64,000 nucleotides of DNA, from the NCBI RefSeq assembly GCF_029024305.1, contig NZ_CP118974.1:1-64000 (forward strand), in the 5' to 3' direction. The notes beneath the pieces were generated by a model. The model ran no database searches. It worked only from the letters and a program-made list of their open reading frames with translations, and was not told where the DNA came from. Position 1 is the stretch's first letter, and the number at the start of each line of letters is the position of its first letter. The stretch comes from Mammaliicoccus vitulinus. GTDB taxonomy: Bacteria; Bacillota; Bacilli; Staphylococcales; Staphylococcaceae. A program made the position numbers and the translations under genes. Positions 23,760-33,499 of the stretch are shown one piece after another.

Positions 23760-24731
23760 ATGATTATTTCTCGAGAAACAGGTTTAGTCGAATTAGGATA
23801 TTTTGAAACAGAATCTGGCGAAGTGATTGATAACTTGAAACTTCAATATGAATATGTTGGATATAAAGGTCAACCTTTAGTCGTTATTTGTCACGCGTTA
23901 ACAGGTAATCATTTAACGTATGGCGACGATGAAAATCCAGGCTGGTGGAGAGAAATTATAGATGGTGGTTACCTTTCAATTAATGATTATCAATTTATTA
24001 CATTCAACGTAATTGGTAGCCCTTATGGTTCGAGTTCTAAATTGAATACATCAAATTTCCCAGAAAAATTAACGATGAGAGATATTTCGAAAGCGAATAT
24101 TTTAGCTTTAAAACATTTTGGCTATGAAAAAATAGATGTACTCATCGGCGGTTCTTTAGGCGGTATGCAAACTCTAGAAATGCTTTACGATGGATCAATT
24201 GAAGTTAAAAAGGCCGTTATATTAGCAGCGACTGAGAAGACATCATCATATAGCAGAGCATTTAATGAAATCGCTAGACAAGTTATAAATATGAATGGAC
24301 AAGATGGCTTGAGTATAGCAAGACAGCTCGGCTTCTTAACTTATCGTTCAAGTAAAGATTATGAGGCGAGATTTTCAGCAGATGATGTCGTGAGTTATCA
24401 AAAATATCAAGGTAATAAATTTAAAGAAACTTTCGATAAAGATTGTTATTTAACCTTGTTAGACGTATTAGATAGCCATGACATATTTAAAGGCCGTAAT
24501 GATGTTGAAGAAAGATTACAACAACTAGAAACGAAAGTCTTAACTTTAGGCTTTGCGGATGATTTATTGTATCCAGATGATCAAGTGAGAGCTTTAGGTA
24601 GATTCTTTAAATATCATAGACATTTCTTCGTGCAAGACAATGTTGGTCACGATGGATTCTTATTAAACTTCGGAGATTGGGCACCTAACGTCTATCACTT
24701 CTTAAAATTACATAAATTCAAAGCACGCTAA
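23760..24731 (+). CDS. metX: Homoserine O-acetyltransferase (MetX-type alpha/beta hydrolase)
   Basis: This 323-residue alpha/beta hydrolase would acetylate homoserine, the entry into methionine synthesis. It shows HALTGNHLTYG near 44, FNVIGSPYGSSS near 82, the nucleophile elbow GGSLGGMQTLEM with serine near 139, and the catalytic histidine in VGHDGF near 302. It is shorter than classical MetX (about 370) but equals the staphylococcal homologue at this locus. The S-box upstream supports a methionine role. Confidence 0.88.
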   Translation: MIISRETGLVELGYFETESGEVIDNLKLQYEYVGYKGQPLVVICHALTGNHLTYGDDENPGWWREIIDGGYLSINDYQFITFNVIGSPYGSSSKLNTSNFPEKLTMRDISKANILALKHFGYEKIDVLIGGSLGGMQTLEMLYDGSIEVKKAVILAATEKTSSYSRAFNEIARQVINMNGQDGLSIARQLGFLTYRSSKDYEARFSADDVVSYQKYQGNKFKETFDKDCYLTLLDVLDSHDIFKGRNDVEERLQQLETKVLTLGFADDLLYPDDQVRALGRFFKYHRHFFVQDNVGHDGFLLNFGDWAPNVYHFLKLHKFKAR

Positions 24732-24821
24732 TATCATTTAAAAAGTCACCTACATTGTTTTAAGAGATAAAAATCTGTAAAATAAAGAAAGATGTTTAAA
24801 TTAGATTGGGAAGTGAAAAAT

Positions 24822-25730
24822 TTGTCTTTTAAAGTCGATATAAAAGCGACAATTATAGCAACATTAGCACTAGTGCTAAGTGTGGTAGTTATGAATTTCG
24901 CACCATATTTAGTAATTATTATATTACCGTTCATTACGATACCTGGAACAATACTTTGGTATCGATCTAAACCGTCGTTTTTTGTGACTGTTGTCGTGAC
25001 ATTATGTGCGACCGTACTATTCAATAATATGTTTTTATTAACAGCGATGACGCTTATGGTATTTATGAGTGTATTCATTGGGCAATTGTTACTTGAACGT
25101 ACATCAAAAGAACGTATTTTATACTTAGTTACATCATTTATGAGTATATTAACAATCGGTAGTGTGTTAATTTTACAAATTACAGGGAACATACCTTTAA
25201 CAAGCAAGTTATTTAGTCAGTATCAAGATGTATTAATGTCTTATTTTCAAATGAGTGGAAATTTAACGACAGAAATTGAAGAAGCATTACGAGTTTCAAT
25301 GGAGATATTACAAGTAAGCATTCCTGGGTATATAATATTATGGGTATTTGTACTTGTTCTCGTTAATTTACTCGTGACTTTCCCTATATTAAGAAAATTC
25401 AAAGTAGCGACACCAGTATTCAGACCATTATTTATGTGGCAAATTAATAGAAGTGTTGCGTTTGTATTTGTGATAACTGTACTTGTAAGTTTGTTTGTTT
25501 CAAAAGAAAACGTAGTGATGTATGGCATAGTCACTAACTTACAATTTGTGTTAGAATGGGTTATATTTATTCAAGCATTATCCTTGTTCCATTTATACGT
25601 AAAAGTAAAAAAATTACCTATTATTGTAGGTGTTTTGATATTTGTAATGGCCTTCATATTTAAGCCGTTTGCATACTTATTTGGATTAATGGATATTTGG
25701 TTTAATTTAAAACAACGCATAAAAAAGTAA
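24822..25730 (+). CDS. yybS: DUF2232 multi-pass membrane protein YybS
   Basis: This membrane protein of about 302 residues has about eight hydrophobic segments and belongs to the YybS/DUF2232 family, always found before gdpP in staphylococci and bacilli. Its function is not established. The TTG at 24822 is preferred for the GGAAGTGA site ahead. An in-frame ATG at 24792 would add ten residues but has a weaker site. It is followed by gdpP 14 bases downstream. Confidence 0.85.
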   Translation: MSFKVDIKATIIATLALVLSVVVMNFAPYLVIIILPFITIPGTILWYRSKPSFFVTVVVTLCATVLFNNMFLLTAMTLMVFMSVFIGQLLLERTSKERILYLVTSFMSILTIGSVLILQITGNIPLTSKLFSQYQDVLMSYFQMSGNLTTEIEEALRVSMEILQVSIPGYIILWVFVLVLVNLLVTFPILRKFKVATPVFRPLFMWQINRSVAFVFVITVLVSLFVSKENVVMYGIVTNLQFVLEWVIFIQALSLFHLYVKVKKLPIIVGVLIFVMAFIFKPFAYLFGLMDIWFNLKQRIKK

Positions 25731-25744
25731 ATTGAGGTGAGTTT

Positions 25745-27709
25745 ATGAACCGTCAATCAGTTAAGAAAGCCCTAATATTTCCGTATATCATTATGATGAT
25801 ATTAGCTTTAGTGCTACTCGTTTTCAGTTTTTTTAATTCGATATTTTGGGCGATTATTTCGACGGTTGTTACGATAATTCTAATTGCAATAAGCATATTT
25901 TTTATTAGAAAAAGCTTTGCGAAATTAGACTTATATATTGGAAGTTTAGCCGGAAGAATTACTAAAAGTAAGACAAGTGCTGTTAGTGACTTGCCAATAG
26001 GTGTAATACTATTAGATAAAAAAGATCATATCGAATGGATTAATAATTTTGTTAATAAGCGCTTAGAGCGAGATGTTTTAGACGAACCGATTAATGAAAT
26101 CTTTCCAAACATTTTAAAAAGATTAGAAAATACGCCAGAAGTAGAGATTGAAGAAGGTTCATATAAATATAAAGTTACGTATACCGAAGATGAAAAAGCG
26201 ATTTATCTTTTCGATATTACAGAGTCTGCACATGTGTATGAATTATATGAAAATGAAAAACCAATCATAGCGACGATTTTCTTAGATAACTATGACGAAA
26301 TTACTCAGAATATGAACGATTCTCAACGTTCCGAAATTAACAGTATTATCACGAGTGTAATTGATGATTGGTCATCACGTTATCAACTCTATATTAAACG
26401 TTATAGTTCGGATCAATTTGTAGCTTTATTAAATAATAGTATTTTACAAGATATAGAAACATTGAAGTTCAATTTGTTAGATGACTTAAGAGATAGAACG
26501 CGAGAAATCGGACATCAATTAACACTGAGTATCGGTATCGGTGAAGGTAGTGAGAACTTAATTGAATTAGGTGAGCTATCTCAATCCAGTTTAGATTTAG
26601 CGCTCGGTAGAGGTGGAGACCAAGTAGCGATTAAAAATAGTAACGGTAATGTAAGATTTTACGGTGGTAAAACGGATCCAATGGAAAAAAGAACAAGAGT
26701 CCGTGCTCGTGTAATTTCTCATGCATTAAGAGATATCTTAATTGAAGGTGATAAAGTTATTATTATGGGTCATAAATCACCAGATATGGACGCAATCGGT
26801 GCTGCAATCGGTGTTTCTCGTATCGCTAAAATGAATAATTTAGAGTCTTATATCGTGTTAAATGACTCTGATATTGATAGCACTTTAGAGCGTGTTATGA
26901 CTGAAATAGATGAGAAACCTGACCTTAAAGAACGGTTTATTACATCAGAAGAAGCATGGCATGAAATGACACCACGTACGACGCTCGTTGTTGTGGATAC
27001 GCATAAACCTGAACTTGTAATAGACGAGAATTTGCTGAACAAGGCAAATAGAAAAGTGGTTATCGACCATCACCGTCGAGGAGAAAGTATTATTTCTAGC
27101 CCGCTACTTGTTTATATGGAGCCTTATGCAAGTTCAACTGCAGAGCTCGTTACAGAATTATTAGAGTATCAACCAACAGAACATCGTTTAACGAGAATCG
27201 AATCGACAATTATGTTAGCAGGTATCATAGTTGATACGCGTAACTTTACTTTAAGAACTGGATCACGAACATTTGATGCAGCGAGCTTTTTAAGAAGTCA
27301 CGGTGCAGATACCATTCTATGTCAGCATTTCTTAAAAGATGACATAGACACATATATTAAACGTTCGGATTTAATTAAGACTGTTAAACTATTCCGTAGT
27401 GGCGTCGCGATTGCACACGGTGAGGATCATCAAACGTATCATCCTGTTACAGTGGCACAAGCAGCAGATGAGTTGCTTGGTTTAGAAGGTGTAGAAGCAT
27501 CTTACGTAGTTGCAAGACGTTCCGAAGATACAATTGGTATTTCCGCCCGCTCATTAGGTGAAGTGAATGTACAATTAACAATGGAAGCATTAGGTGGCGG
27601 CGGTCATTTATCAAATGCCGCAACACAAATTAAAAATACATCAGTAGAGAAAGCAATCGAAGAATTAATTAAGGTTGTTGAATCAGAAGAAAAAGGAGTG
27701 GAAGAATAA
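25745..27709 (+). CDS. gdpP: Cyclic-di-AMP phosphodiesterase GdpP
   Basis: GdpP hydrolyses c-di-AMP to pApA at the membrane and so affects cell-wall stress and beta-lactam tolerance. The 654-residue protein has two N-terminal membrane segments (about 10-55), a degenerate PAS region (about 75-150), a degenerate GGDEF (about 170-300) and a DHH/DHHA1 phosphodiesterase. In the last, [25 protein letters not shown] and IDHHRRGE bind the metals, and [10 protein letters not shown] is the DHHA1 end. It overlaps rplI by one base. Confidence 0.97.
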   Translation: MNRQSVKKALIFPYIIMMILALVLLVFSFFNSIFWAIISTVVTIILIAISIFFIRKSFAKLDLYIGSLAGRITKSKTSAVSDLPIGVILLDKKDHIEWINNFVNKRLERDVLDEPINEIFPNILKRLENTPEVEIEEGSYKYKVTYTEDEKAIYLFDITESAHVYELYENEKPIIATIFLDNYDEITQNMNDSQRSEINSIITSVIDDWSSRYQLYIKRYSSDQFVALLNNSILQDIETLKFNLLDDLRDRTREIGHQLTLSIGIGEGSENLIELGELSQSSLDLALGRGGDQVAIKNSNGNVRFYGGKTDPMEKRTRVRARVISHALRDILIEGDKVIIMGHKSPDMDAIGAAIGVSRIAKMNNLESYIVLNDSDIDSTLERVMTEIDEKPDLKERFITSEEAWHEMTPRTTLVVVDTHKPELVIDENLLNKANRKVVIDHHRRGESIISSPLLVYMEPYASSTAELVTELLEYQPTEHRLTRIESTIMLAGIIVDTRNFTLRTGSRTFDAASFLRSHGADTILCQHFLKDDIDTYIKRSDLIKTVKLFRSGVAIAHGEDHQTYHPVTVAQAADELLGLEGVEASYVVARRSEDTIGISARSLGEVNVQLTMEALGGGGHLSNAATQIKNTSVEKAIEELIKVVESEEKGVEE

Positions 27710-28155
27710 TGAAAGTTATTTTCACACAAGATGTTAAAGGTAAAGGCAAAAAAGGAGAAGTAAAAGACGTACCAGTAGGTTATGGTCAAAATTACTTAAT
27801 AAAAAATAATTATGCTGTAGAAGCGACTCCTGGAAACATGAAACAATTAGAACAACAAAATAAACGCCAACAAGAGTTAAAACAACAAGAAATAGATGAT
27901 GCAAAAGCACTTGCACAAAAACTAGAAGAATTAGAAGTTGAAATTCCTGCTAAAACAGGTGAAGGTGGTAAATTGTTCGGATCGGTAAGTACGAAACAAA
28001 TTACTCAAGCATTAGAAAAACAACATCAAATTAAAGTGGACAAACGTAAAATGGATTTACCTAACGGCATTCATAGCCTAGGTTATACAAAAGTTTCTAT
28101 TAAACTTCATAATAAAGTTTCTGGAACATTAAAAGTACATGTTGTAGAAGCGTAA
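27709..28155 (+). CDS. rplI: 50S ribosomal protein L9
   Basis: L9 binds 23S rRNA. The 148-residue protein has the N-terminal signature [21 protein letters not shown] and VGYGQNYL, a long central helix (about 40-75) and a C-terminal domain. The ATG overlaps the gdpP stop (TAATG), so translation is coupled. GGAGTGG lies within the gdpP end. Confidence 0.98.
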   Translation: MKVIFTQDVKGKGKKGEVKDVPVGYGQNYLIKNNYAVEATPGNMKQLEQQNKRQQELKQQEIDDAKALAQKLEELEVEIPAKTGEGGKLFGSVSTKQITQALEKQHQIKVDKRKMDLPNGIHSLGYTKVSIKLHNKVSGTLKVHVVEA

Positions 28156-28161
28156 GTGATT

Positions 28162-28203
28162 CATTAAAATGGTCGGTATTTGATTTACCGACCTATTTTA
28201 ATG
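28162..28203 (+). other. Long hairpin between rplI and dnaB
   Basis: CATTAAAAT-GGTCGGTA pairs with TACCGACC-T-ATTTTAATG with one bulged T, giving a 17-bp stem. No T-run follows, and a TATAAT hexamer lies just after it at about 28206. It may be a weak terminator, an RNA processing point or part of the dnaB promoter region. Confidence 0.5.
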
Positions 28204-28245
28204 CGTTATAATAAAAAATATTAAAAACGGAAAGGAGTAATCAGT

Positions 28246-29655
28246 ATGGATGGTATGGATAATATGATGAATGCGAAACAAATGCCCCATAGTATAGAGG
28301 CAGAACAATCTGTTATCGGTGCAATCTTGATTGATCCTGAACTGATTAACTCAACAGGTGAAACGTTAATACCTGAAGCTTTCTATCGTGCAAATCACCA
28401 ACATATATTTAGAGCGATGTTGATGTTAAATGAGCAGAATAAAGAAATTGATTCGGTAACACTGATGGATGAGTTAGCAGCTGAATCTTTGTTAGAAGAA
28501 TCGGGTGGTCCTGCATATTTAGCTGAATTAGCAAACAATGTTCCGACAACTAGAAATATTCATTTCTACACAGATATCGTGTTTAAGCATGCAGTGAAAC
28601 GTCAATTGATTCGTGTAGCAGATAGTATTGCTGAAGATGGGTATAATCCAGAACTGGATTTAGAATCATTGTTAGGTGACGCAGAGAAAAGAATATTAGA
28701 AATTTCTGCTTCAAGAGGTACAGAAGGATTCAAAGATATTAAAGATGTCTTAAGTATTGTATTTGATAACGCTGAGCAACTTGATCAAAACAGTGGTCAA
28801 ACGCCAGGAATACCAACAGGATATAGAGATTTAGACCAAATGACAGCAGGCTTTAACCGCAATGATTTGATTATTATTGCGGCACGTCCTTCTGTCGGTA
28901 AGACTGCCTTCGCATTAAATATTGCCCAACAAGTCGCTACGCATCAAGATTTGTACTCTGTCGGCATATTCTCACTCGAAATGGGTGCAGATCAGCTGGC
29001 AACGCGTATGATTTGTAGTACAGGTAACGTTGATTCGAACAGATTGCGTACAGGGTCGATGACAGAAGAAGACTGGAGTAGGTTTACAGTAGCTGTCGGT
29101 AAACTATCTCGCACAAAAATATTTATCGATGATACGCCAGGTATCCGTATCACGGATATACGCGCAAAATGTCGTAGATTGAAACAAGAACACGGATTGG
29201 ACATGATTGTGATTGACTACTTACAGCTCATTCAAGGTAGTGGTTCACGTAGCTCAGACAACAGACAACAAGAAGTATCTGAAATCTCACGTATGCTTAA
29301 AGCGATAGCTAGGGAACTAGAATGCCCTGTTATCGCACTAAGTCAGTTATCCCGTGGTGTTGAACAGCGACAAGATAAGAGACCGATGATGAGTGATATT
29401 CGTGAATCGGGTTCTATTGAGCAAGATGCGGATATCGTTGCCTTCTTGTATAGAGAAGATTACTATTCAAGAGGTGGAGAAGACGAAGATGGAGAAGCAA
29501 TGGATGCCGGTGCACAAGATGAGAATGGTGAAATAGAAATTATTATCGCCAAACAACGTAATGGTCCAACTGGTACGGTTAAACTTCACTTCATGAAACA
29601 ATACAACAAATTCACAGATATTGATTATCAACATGCTGGAATGGAATTTGGATAA
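28246..29655 (+). CDS. dnaB: Replicative DNA helicase
   Basis: DnaB (DnaC in the Bacillus naming) is the hexameric fork helicase. The 469-residue protein has the N-terminal helical domain (PHSIEAEQSVIGAIL, about 14-28), Walker A ARPSVGKTAFALN near 209-221, Walker B MIVIDYLQL near 321-329 and the arginine-rich SQLSRGVEQR. GGAAAGGAG precedes the ATG. The gdpP-rplI-dnaB-purA order is the staphylococcal one. Confidence 0.98.
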   Translation: MDGMDNMMNAKQMPHSIEAEQSVIGAILIDPELINSTGETLIPEAFYRANHQHIFRAMLMLNEQNKEIDSVTLMDELAAESLLEESGGPAYLAELANNVPTTRNIHFYTDIVFKHAVKRQLIRVADSIAEDGYNPELDLESLLGDAEKRILEISASRGTEGFKDIKDVLSIVFDNAEQLDQNSGQTPGIPTGYRDLDQMTAGFNRNDLIIIAARPSVGKTAFALNIAQQVATHQDLYSVGIFSLEMGADQLATRMICSTGNVDSNRLRTGSMTEEDWSRFTVAVGKLSRTKIFIDDTPGIRITDIRAKCRRLKQEHGLDMIVIDYLQLIQGSGSRSSDNRQQEVSEISRMLKAIARELECPVIALSQLSRGVEQRQDKRPMMSDIRESGSIEQDADIVAFLYREDYYSRGGEDEDGEAMDAGAQDENGEIEIIIAKQRNGPTGTVKLHFMKQYNKFTDIDYQHAGMEFG

Positions 29656-29668
29656 AAAAGTTTTTTAG

Positions 29669-29725
29669 TCAAAAGACGTACATTTATATAGTTTTCTATT
29701 ATAATGTACGCCTTTTGTTTTATGT
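29669..29725 (+). terminator. Terminator-like hairpin after dnaB
   Basis: CAAAAGACGTACATT pairs imperfectly with AATGTACGCCTTTTG across a T-rich loop, and a TTTT run follows. Confidence 0.65.
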
Positions 29726-29856
29726 AAAGTGACAATTATTTCTTTATGTTTGTGTTTGTACAATGAAATATTTAAGGTTAAATCCTTTTAAACACTATGG
29801 TTATGGTCTTTGATAGAGTTTATCATACATTTATAGGTTGTAAAAAAACACTCCTT

Positions 29857-29904
29857 ACTAATGTTCGTTTTTAGTTTGCAATTTAGTTATAGGACTGATA
29901 GAAT
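29857..29904 (+). promoter_or_regulatory. purA promoter with PurBox-like site
   Basis: TTGCAA (29876-29881), a 17-base spacer and TAGAAT (29899-29904) form the promoter. Directly upstream, the minus strand at about 29857-29872 reads AAAAACGAACATTAGT, close to the PurR PurBox with its CGAAC core. PurR control of purA is known in staphylococci; that this site is used is inferred. Confidence 0.6.
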
Positions 29905-29940
29905 ACTTTATGGTTAATGAGAAAAAGCGGAGGTGCTCAC

Positions 29941-31227
29941 ATGTCATCAATCGTAGTAGTTGGGACGCAATGGGGAGACGAAGGTAAAGGTAAAATTACA
30001 GATTTCTTAGCAGAGGATGCAAACGTTATTGCACGTTTTTCAGGTGGTAACAATGCAGGTCATACAATAAAATTTGATGGAGAAACTTTTAAATTACACT
30101 TAGTACCATCAGGTATATTTTATAAAGATAAATTAAGTGTTATCGGTAATGGCGTCGTAGTAGATCCAGTTGCTTTATTAAAAGAATTAGATGCTTTAAA
30201 CGAACGCGGTGTTATAACAAATAACTTGAGAATTTCTAACCGTGCACAAGTAATCTTGCCATATCATTTAAAACAAGATGAACTAGAAGAAGAAAAACGC
30301 GGAGACAACAAAATTGGTACAACTAAAAAAGGTATCGGTCCAGCTTATGTAGATAAAGCGCAACGTATCGGTATTCGTATGGCTGATTTATTAGATAAAG
30401 AAACATTTGAAAAACGCTTAAAAGAAAATCTAGAATATAAAAATGAATTGTTTGAAAAAATGTTCAATGCTGAAGGTTTCACGTTTGAAGAAATCTTTGA
30501 AACATATTTTGCTGCTGGACAACGCTTAAAAGAATTTGTTACAGACACACCTAAATTATTAGACGATGCTTTCGTAAATGATGAAAAAGTTTTATTCGAA
30601 GGTGCACAAGGTGTCATGTTAGATATCGATCATGGTACTTATCCATTCGTTACATCAAGTAACCCAATTGCTGGTAACGTTACAGTAGGTGGCGGTGTTG
30701 GTCCAACATACGTATCTAAAGTTATCGGTGTATGTAAAGCTTATACATCACGTGTAGGAGACGGTCCATTCCCTACAGAACTATTCGATGAAGATGGTCA
30801 CCATATCCGTGAAGTTGGTCGTGAATACGGTACAACAACAGGACGTCCACGCCGTGTAGGTTGGTTTGACTCAGTTGTATTACGTCACTCACGTCGCGTA
30901 AGTGGTATTACAGACTTATCAATCAACTCAATCGACGTACTTACAGGTCTTAAAACAGTTAAAATCTGTACAGCTTATGAAATTGACGGTGTTGAAATTA
31001 CAGAATACCCAGCAAACTTAAAAGAATTAGAACGTTGTAAACCAATCTTTGAAGAATTACCAGGTTGGGAAGAAGACATTACAGGATGCCGTTCATTAGA
31101 AGAATTACCAGATAACGCACGTCGTTATTTAGAGCGCGTTTCTGAATTATGTGACGTAAAAATTTCTATCTTCTCAGTAGGACCAGATAGAAACCAAACA
31201 AACTTATTAGAAAACTTATGGGATTAA
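29941..31227 (+). CDS. purA: Adenylosuccinate synthetase
   Basis: PurA joins IMP and aspartate using GTP, the first committed step to AMP. The 428-residue protein begins [17 protein letters not shown], which includes the GDEGKGK catalytic P-loop. It also carries [11 protein letters not shown] near 127 and the DGPFPTEL and [10 protein letters not shown] blocks. The ATG at 29941 has GCGGAGGTG ahead. A longer frame starting at 29917 would include that site and is rejected. Confidence 0.99.
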   Translation: MSSIVVVGTQWGDEGKGKITDFLAEDANVIARFSGGNNAGHTIKFDGETFKLHLVPSGIFYKDKLSVIGNGVVVDPVALLKELDALNERGVITNNLRISNRAQVILPYHLKQDELEEEKRGDNKIGTTKKGIGPAYVDKAQRIGIRMADLLDKETFEKRLKENLEYKNELFEKMFNAEGFTFEEIFETYFAAGQRLKEFVTDTPKLLDDAFVNDEKVLFEGAQGVMLDIDHGTYPFVTSSNPIAGNVTVGGGVGPTYVSKVIGVCKAYTSRVGDGPFPTELFDEDGHHIREVGREYGTTTGRPRRVGWFDSVVLRHSRRVSGITDLSINSIDVLTGLKTVKICTAYEIDGVEITEYPANLKELERCKPIFEELPGWEEDITGCRSLEELPDNARRYLERVSELCDVKISIFSVGPDRNQTNLLENLWD

Positions 31228-31235
31228 GTTTTAAA

Positions 31236-31292
31236 TAAAAAAGCATATCACGCTACTGAATTTTTCAGTCATAAGCGTGATATGCTTTTTTT
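31236..31292 (+). terminator. Terminator after purA
   Basis: AAAAAGCATATCACGCT pairs with AGCGTGATATGCTTTTT across a loop and runs into T residues. The sequence from about 31293 to 31461, which leads to the end of the opposite-strand gene, holds nothing else clear. Confidence 0.92.
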
Positions 31293-31461
31293 ATATAGTG
31301 TTACGATTTTGCTCTTGTAAGCTTCTCTTGAAATATCATAACCAACTTAAAATAAAAAAGCACAAAAACTTATCATGCCAAGCTTTATTAAGACTTCCCT
31401 ATCATACGGATGTCTAACTCACATACTAAATTTATAAGTTTTCATGCGTTTTTATTCAATA

Positions 31462-32346
31462 TTAATGAATTTCTCTCTTTTTAAAGCGTCCACCTTTAAC
31501 TTCGCTGACATCTCCTATTGATAGAAATGCGGTATTGTCGATTTCAGTAACGATATCTTTTAGTTTAGATTCTTCTAGTCGAGTGATTACACAGAATACG
31601 ACTTTTTTATCTTCTCCTGTATAAGCGCCTTCTCCGTTAAGATAAGTTACACCTCTACCTAGACGGTCGTTAATTGCTTCACCGATGTCTCGATATGTAT
31701 CGCTAATAATCCATACTGCTTTTGATTCATCAAATCCTTGAACGGTCACATCAATCATTTTAGCTGCGATAAAGTATGCGATTACGGAAAACATGGCCGA
31801 CTCCCAATTGAAGACAAATCCGGCTGCTGCGAATATGAAACAGTTAATGAGCATCACGATTTCTCCAACTGAAAAAGGTGCTTTACTACTCACTAAAATT
31901 GCACTGATTTCAGAACCGTCTAAAGATCCGCCATATCTAATGACGAGACCGACACCGAAACCTATAATTGCGCCACCAAAAATTGTAACCAAAAATGTTT
32001 CTCTAATAAAAGGTTCAAAATGATGTAAATAGGCAGTTGTAATTGATAAGACGGTTATCGCATAAATAGTAGAAATCGTAAATGTCTTACCAATTTGTTT
32101 ATAACCTAAAAAGAAAAAGGGAATATTCAATATGAATATAAATAGTCCGAGTTTCATATTAGTTAAATGACTTAAAATAATCGCGATGCCTACTATTCCG
32201 CCATCAAGTAATTTGTTAGGGACTAAAAATAGTTCTAATCCAACGCCCATTAACACGCTACCTATCGTGATAAAAATGAATCGTTTCAGGATTTCTCCTT
32301 TACTTAATTTGCGATGTCCTTTTTTTATAACTTGTTCTTGCTCCAT
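31462..32346 (-). CDS. YitT-family membrane protein (DUF161/DUF2179)
   Basis: This 294-residue protein has about five membrane segments in the first 200 residues. The pattern GVGLELFLVPNKLLDGGIVGIAIILSH and IIGFGVGLVIRYGGSLDGSEI is typical of YitT. A C-terminal cytosolic DUF2179 domain (about 215-290) contains the RGVTYLNGEGAYTGEDK stretch. AAAAGGGATG precedes the start on the minus strand. Function in the family is not defined. The gene lies between purA and the tRNA genes. Confidence 0.88.
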   Translation of the reverse strand: MEQEQVIKKGHRKLSKGEILKRFIFITIGSVLMGVGLELFLVPNKLLDGGIVGIAIILSHLTNMKLGLFIFILNIPFFFLGYKQIGKTFTISTIYAITVLSITTAYLHHFEPFIRETFLVTIFGGAIIGFGVGLVIRYGGSLDGSEISAILVSSKAPFSVGEIVMLINCFIFAAAGFVFNWESAMFSVIAYFIAAKMIDVTVQGFDESKAVWIISDTYRDIGEAINDRLGRGVTYLNGEGAYTGEDKKVVFCVITRLEESKLKDIVTEIDNTAFLSIGDVSEVKGGRFKKREIH

Positions 32347-32453
32347 ATCATCATCCCTTTTTATTACTTCTATTTATATTATATAAAAAATTTAAAATAA
32401 AATCTTGTCTTCTGTATAACAGTCATGCTATAATCAATCTTGTGTTAAACAGA

Positions 32454-32528
32454 GGCCCCTTGGTCAAGCGGTTAAGACACCGCCCTTTCACGGCGGTAAC
32501 ACGGGTTCGAATCCCGTAGGGGTCACCA
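32454..32528 (+). tRNA. tRNA-Glu (anticodon TTC), CCA encoded
   Basis: The acceptor GGCCCCT pairs with AGGGGTC, the anticodon loop is CTTTCAC with TTC, and the T-arm contains GGGTTCGAATCCC. The 3' CCA is encoded. Position before walR matches the tRNA cluster of staphylococci, which is reduced to two genes here. Confidence 0.97.
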
Positions 32529-32548
32529 TCTAAATTATATACATATAA

Positions 32549-32621
32549 GGTCCCGTGGTGTAGCGGTTAACATGCCTGCCTGTCACGCAGGAGATCGCGG
32601 GTTCGATTCCCGTCGGGACCG
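32549..32621 (+). tRNA. tRNA-Asp (anticodon GTC)
   Basis: The acceptor GGTCCCG pairs with CGGGACC, the anticodon stem CCTGC/GCAGG holds loop CTGTCAC with GTC, and the T-arm reads GGGTTCGATTCCC. Unlike the neighbouring tRNA-Glu, CCA is not encoded and must be added by the nucleotidyltransferase. Confidence 0.97.
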
Positions 32622-32624
32622 CTT

Positions 32625-32660
32625 TTAATGCTTATCGTAATAACGATAAGCATTTTTTTG
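32625..32660 (+). terminator. Terminator after the tRNA pair
   Basis: AATGCTTATCGT pairs with ACGATAAGCATT and is followed by seven T residues. Confidence 0.9.
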
Positions 32661-32788
32661 TTGTACAATTATAGAATAACGCCAAACAATAGAATTAATG
32701 GACAAATAGTGTTAAATTATAGTATAGGATATCATGCACGAGTGTGTGCTTGAAGATACTTATTTTCAAAAAGAAATGAGGTAAACAT

Positions 32789-33490
32789 ATGGCTAGAAAA
32801 ATAGTAGTCGTTGATGATGAAAAACCAATAGCAGATATACTTGAATTTAATTTAAAAAAAGAAGGTTATGATGTTTATTGCGCATATGACGGTAATGACG
32901 CAGTAGACTTGATATATGCAGAGGAACCAGACATAGTGTTATTAGATATTATGTTACCTGGTAGAGATGGAATGGAAGTTTGTCGAGAAGTTCGAAAGAA
33001 ATTTGAAATGCCTATCATTATGTTAACAGCTAAAGACTCAGAAATTGATAAAGTGTTAGGTTTAGAACTCGGTGCAGATGATTATGTTACGAAACCATTT
33101 TCAACACGTGAATTGATTGCGCGTGTTAAAGCGAACTTACGTAGACATTATTCACAACCTACTCAAGCAGAAAATGAAGAAACGAATGAAATTGTTATTA
33201 AAGATATTACAGTATATCCAGATGCTTATTCAATTAAAAAGCGTGGTGGAGATATCGAATTAACACATCGTGAGTTTGAGTTATTCCATTATTTAGCGAA
33301 ACATATTGGACAAGTTATGACGCGTGAACATTTACTACAAACTGTATGGGGTTATGATTACTTCGGTGACGTGCGTACTGTAGACGTAACGATACGCCGA
33401 CTACGTGAAAAGATCGAAGACGATGCATCTCATCCAGAATATATCGTAACGCGTAGAGGTGTGGGTTATTTCCTACAAACGCAAGAGTAG
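32789..33490 (+). CDS. walR: Response regulator WalR
   Basis: WalR is the essential OmpR-type regulator of autolysins and cell-wall turnover. The 233-residue protein has a receiver domain with phospho-acceptor Asp53 in VLLDIMLPG, acidic pocket [16 protein letters not shown] and KPF, then a winged-helix DNA-binding domain (about 130-230) with VTRRGVGYF. It starts the walRKHIJ operon. Confidence 0.99.
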   Translation: MARKIVVVDDEKPIADILEFNLKKEGYDVYCAYDGNDAVDLIYAEEPDIVLLDIMLPGRDGMEVCREVRKKFEMPIIMLTAKDSEIDKVLGLELGADDYVTKPFSTRELIARVKANLRRHYSQPTQAENEETNEIVIKDITVYPDAYSIKKRGGDIELTHREFELFHYLAKHIGQVMTREHLLQTVWGYDYFGDVRTVDVTIRRLREKIEDDASHPEYIVTRRGVGYFLQTQE

Positions 33491-33499
33491 GCTGATAGT

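Noticed and set aside
29917-29940. Eight-residue N-terminal extension of PurA
   Set aside because: The extension contains the ribosome binding site GGAGGTG for the ATG at 29941, and the family starts at the latter.
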